This document shows positions 63,172-64,000 of a stretch of DNA of 64,000 bases, in pieces. This stretch comes from Pseudomonas mandelii. Lineage in GTDB: Bacteria > Pseudomonadota > Gammaproteobacteria > Pseudomonadales > Pseudomonadaceae. The notes under the pieces were generated by a model. The model saw only the letters and a program-made list of their open reading frames with translations, did not search any database and was not told where the DNA came from. How positions within the stretch are numbered: position 1 is the stretch's first letter; the number at the start of each line of letters is the position of its first letter. The translations under genes were made by a program, and so were the position numbers. The stretch lies in contig NZ_JAMYDU010000002.1 in NCBI RefSeq assembly GCF_024138395.1, positions 186,001 through 250,000 of the forward strand, read 5' to 3'.

Positions 63172-64000
63172 GTTACTGTGCGCCGCCGTGGCGCTGAGCC
63201 TGGCCAGCATGGGCGTGGCTAGTCTGGTGAGCGGCGATGAAAGCACCGACAAACTGGACAACCCCAAGCCGCTGGCCGACGACGTCAGCCTGCCGCTGCC
63301 GTGCGAAGGGCAGATGGTGTTCCGTTACGTCTACATCCTGGCGCAAGGCACTCTGGACGACCGCGAGATCAGCCTCGGCTATCCATTCAGCGAGGGCGAG
63401 ACCGGTTATCAACAGTCGTTCATCTCCGGTTACCGCCGGGACTTTATCAACGGCCAGTTCACCCTCAAGGATCTGCCCAAGGATTGGGGCAAGACCATCA
63501 CGCCGTTGATGCCCAAGACTGACACCGAGACCCCACTCAAACCGATGCTCTATTTCATCGGCAAATACGAAGTCACGGCTCGCCAATACGCCCAGGTCAT
63601 GGCCCAGGCGCAATCGTTGGCCAGCGGCGAGCCGGCGCCGGCCTGCGAGGCCTTGCAAGCCGAGGCGCCGCAAGGCATGGCCGGGCGTTTGCCCAAGGTG
63701 AAATTGTCGCGATTCGAGGCCGAACGCTTCTCGGCGGTGTATAGCGCCTGGCTGATGAAATACCACAAGGATCTGCTGCCGGTAAGTGGTCGTGGTGCCT
63801 CGGCGGAAGAGGGCGGGCTGGGTTTTGTGCGCTTGCCGACCGAGGTCGAATGGGAATTTGCTGCCCGTGGCGGGCAAGCCATTAGCCGTCAGGACCTGGA
63901 AGGGCGTCTGTTTCCCCGGCGTCTGGAAGGCAGCGAAAGCGACGGACCACTGGCGGACTGGGCCGTCTTCAATCAGGTCGCCGGTGGCACCGGCCAGGCT
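63164..64000 (+). CDS. tagR: T6SS regulator TagR, 3'-truncated by the window end
   Basis: Periplasmic protein that promotes PpkA activity in H1-type systems. 279 codons are visible. After a signal sequence (MYKLLCAAVALSLASMGVAS, cleavage about residue 20) it enters a formylglycine-generating-enzyme/SUMF1-like domain: YFIGKYEVTARQYAQVM (about 127-143) and VRLPTEVEWEFAARGG (about 223-238). The domain lacks visible catalytic cysteines so far and is thought to be regulatory. It overlaps tagS by 8 nt. tagQ is expected just beyond the window. Confidence 0.92.
   Translation, partial: MYKLLCAAVALSLASMGVASLVSGDESTDKLDNPKPLADDVSLPLPCEGQMVFRYVYILAQGTLDDREISLGYPFSEGETGYQQSFISGYRRDFINGQFTLKDLPKDWGKTITPLMPKTDTETPLKPMLYFIGKYEVTARQYAQVMAQAQSLASGEPAPACEALQAEAPQGMAGRLPKVKLSRFEAERFSAVYSAWLMKYHKDLLPVSGRGASAEEGGLGFVRLPTEVEWEFAARGGQAISRQDLEGRLFPRRLEGSESDGPLADWAVFNQVAGGTGQA

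Noticed and set aside
1..64000. tRNA, rRNA, transposase or integrase genes
   Set aside because: None recognised. No IS ends or phage genes either; the phage-like proteins are T6SS components.

Overview
The window looks like the chromosome of a fluorescent-group Pseudomonas. Evidence for this is the high GC with strong GC3 bias, many paired REP elements (GTAGGAGCGAGGCTTGCCCGCGAAG and close variants), an AspA matching the known P. fluorescens enzyme along its length, and gene neighbourhoods typical of the genus (aspA/LysR/purEK, pstSCAB-phoU, phoBR, ubiCA-rubredoxin). This assignment rests on recognition, not on a database search.

Positions 1-26.6 kb are core genome. A partial Na+/alanine-type symporter and aspA lie on the minus strand, with a LysR regulator divergent from aspA. 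purE-purK follow, behind a leader carrying two tandem terminator-like hairpins. Next come a small GlsB/YeaQ membrane protein, a DUF3299 protein, a mutarotase, a hotdog thioesterase and an MFS transporter. The phosphate block is pstS, pstC, pstA, pstB, phoU (9.5-16.7 kb) plus phoB-phoR (20.5-22.5 kb), with Pho boxes before pstS, pstC and phoB. Between and after these are a response regulator, an M23 peptidase, a CorC-like protein, a COG4315 secreted protein, ubiC-ubiA, rubredoxin and its reductase, and an HU protein.

Positions 26.7-64 kb hold a type VI secretion locus with the P. aeruginosa H1-T6SS gene order. Minus-strand arm: tssA-tssB-tssC-hcp-[Tae4-like amidase and lipoprotein]-tssE-tssF-tssG-tssH(clpV)-vgrG-eagR-rhs. 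Plus-strand arm: fha-tssJ-tssK-tssL-tssM-tagF-pppA-ppkA-tagT-tagS-tagR, the last cut by the window end. The arms diverge from a 405-bp intergenic region. The plus arm supplies the membrane complex, the baseplate subunit TssK and the threonine-phosphorylation switch; the minus arm supplies sheath, tube, baseplate, recycling ATPase, spike and effectors.

Two effector modules stand out. An amidase/lipoprotein pair occupies the slot where tagJ sits in H1-type loci. The Rhs protein (PAAR domain, Eag chaperone) ends in a guanyl-RNase-like tip directly overlapped by a barstar-family inhibitor. Beyond it lies an AT-rich tail of three unrecognised genes and an ankyrin plus suppressor-of-fused-like protein. 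This looks like an accumulated set of orphan immunity genes and is the least understood part of the window. Also unusual, though shared with other pseudomonads, are the large periplasmic insertions in PstC (beta-propeller-like) and PstA (coiled coil).
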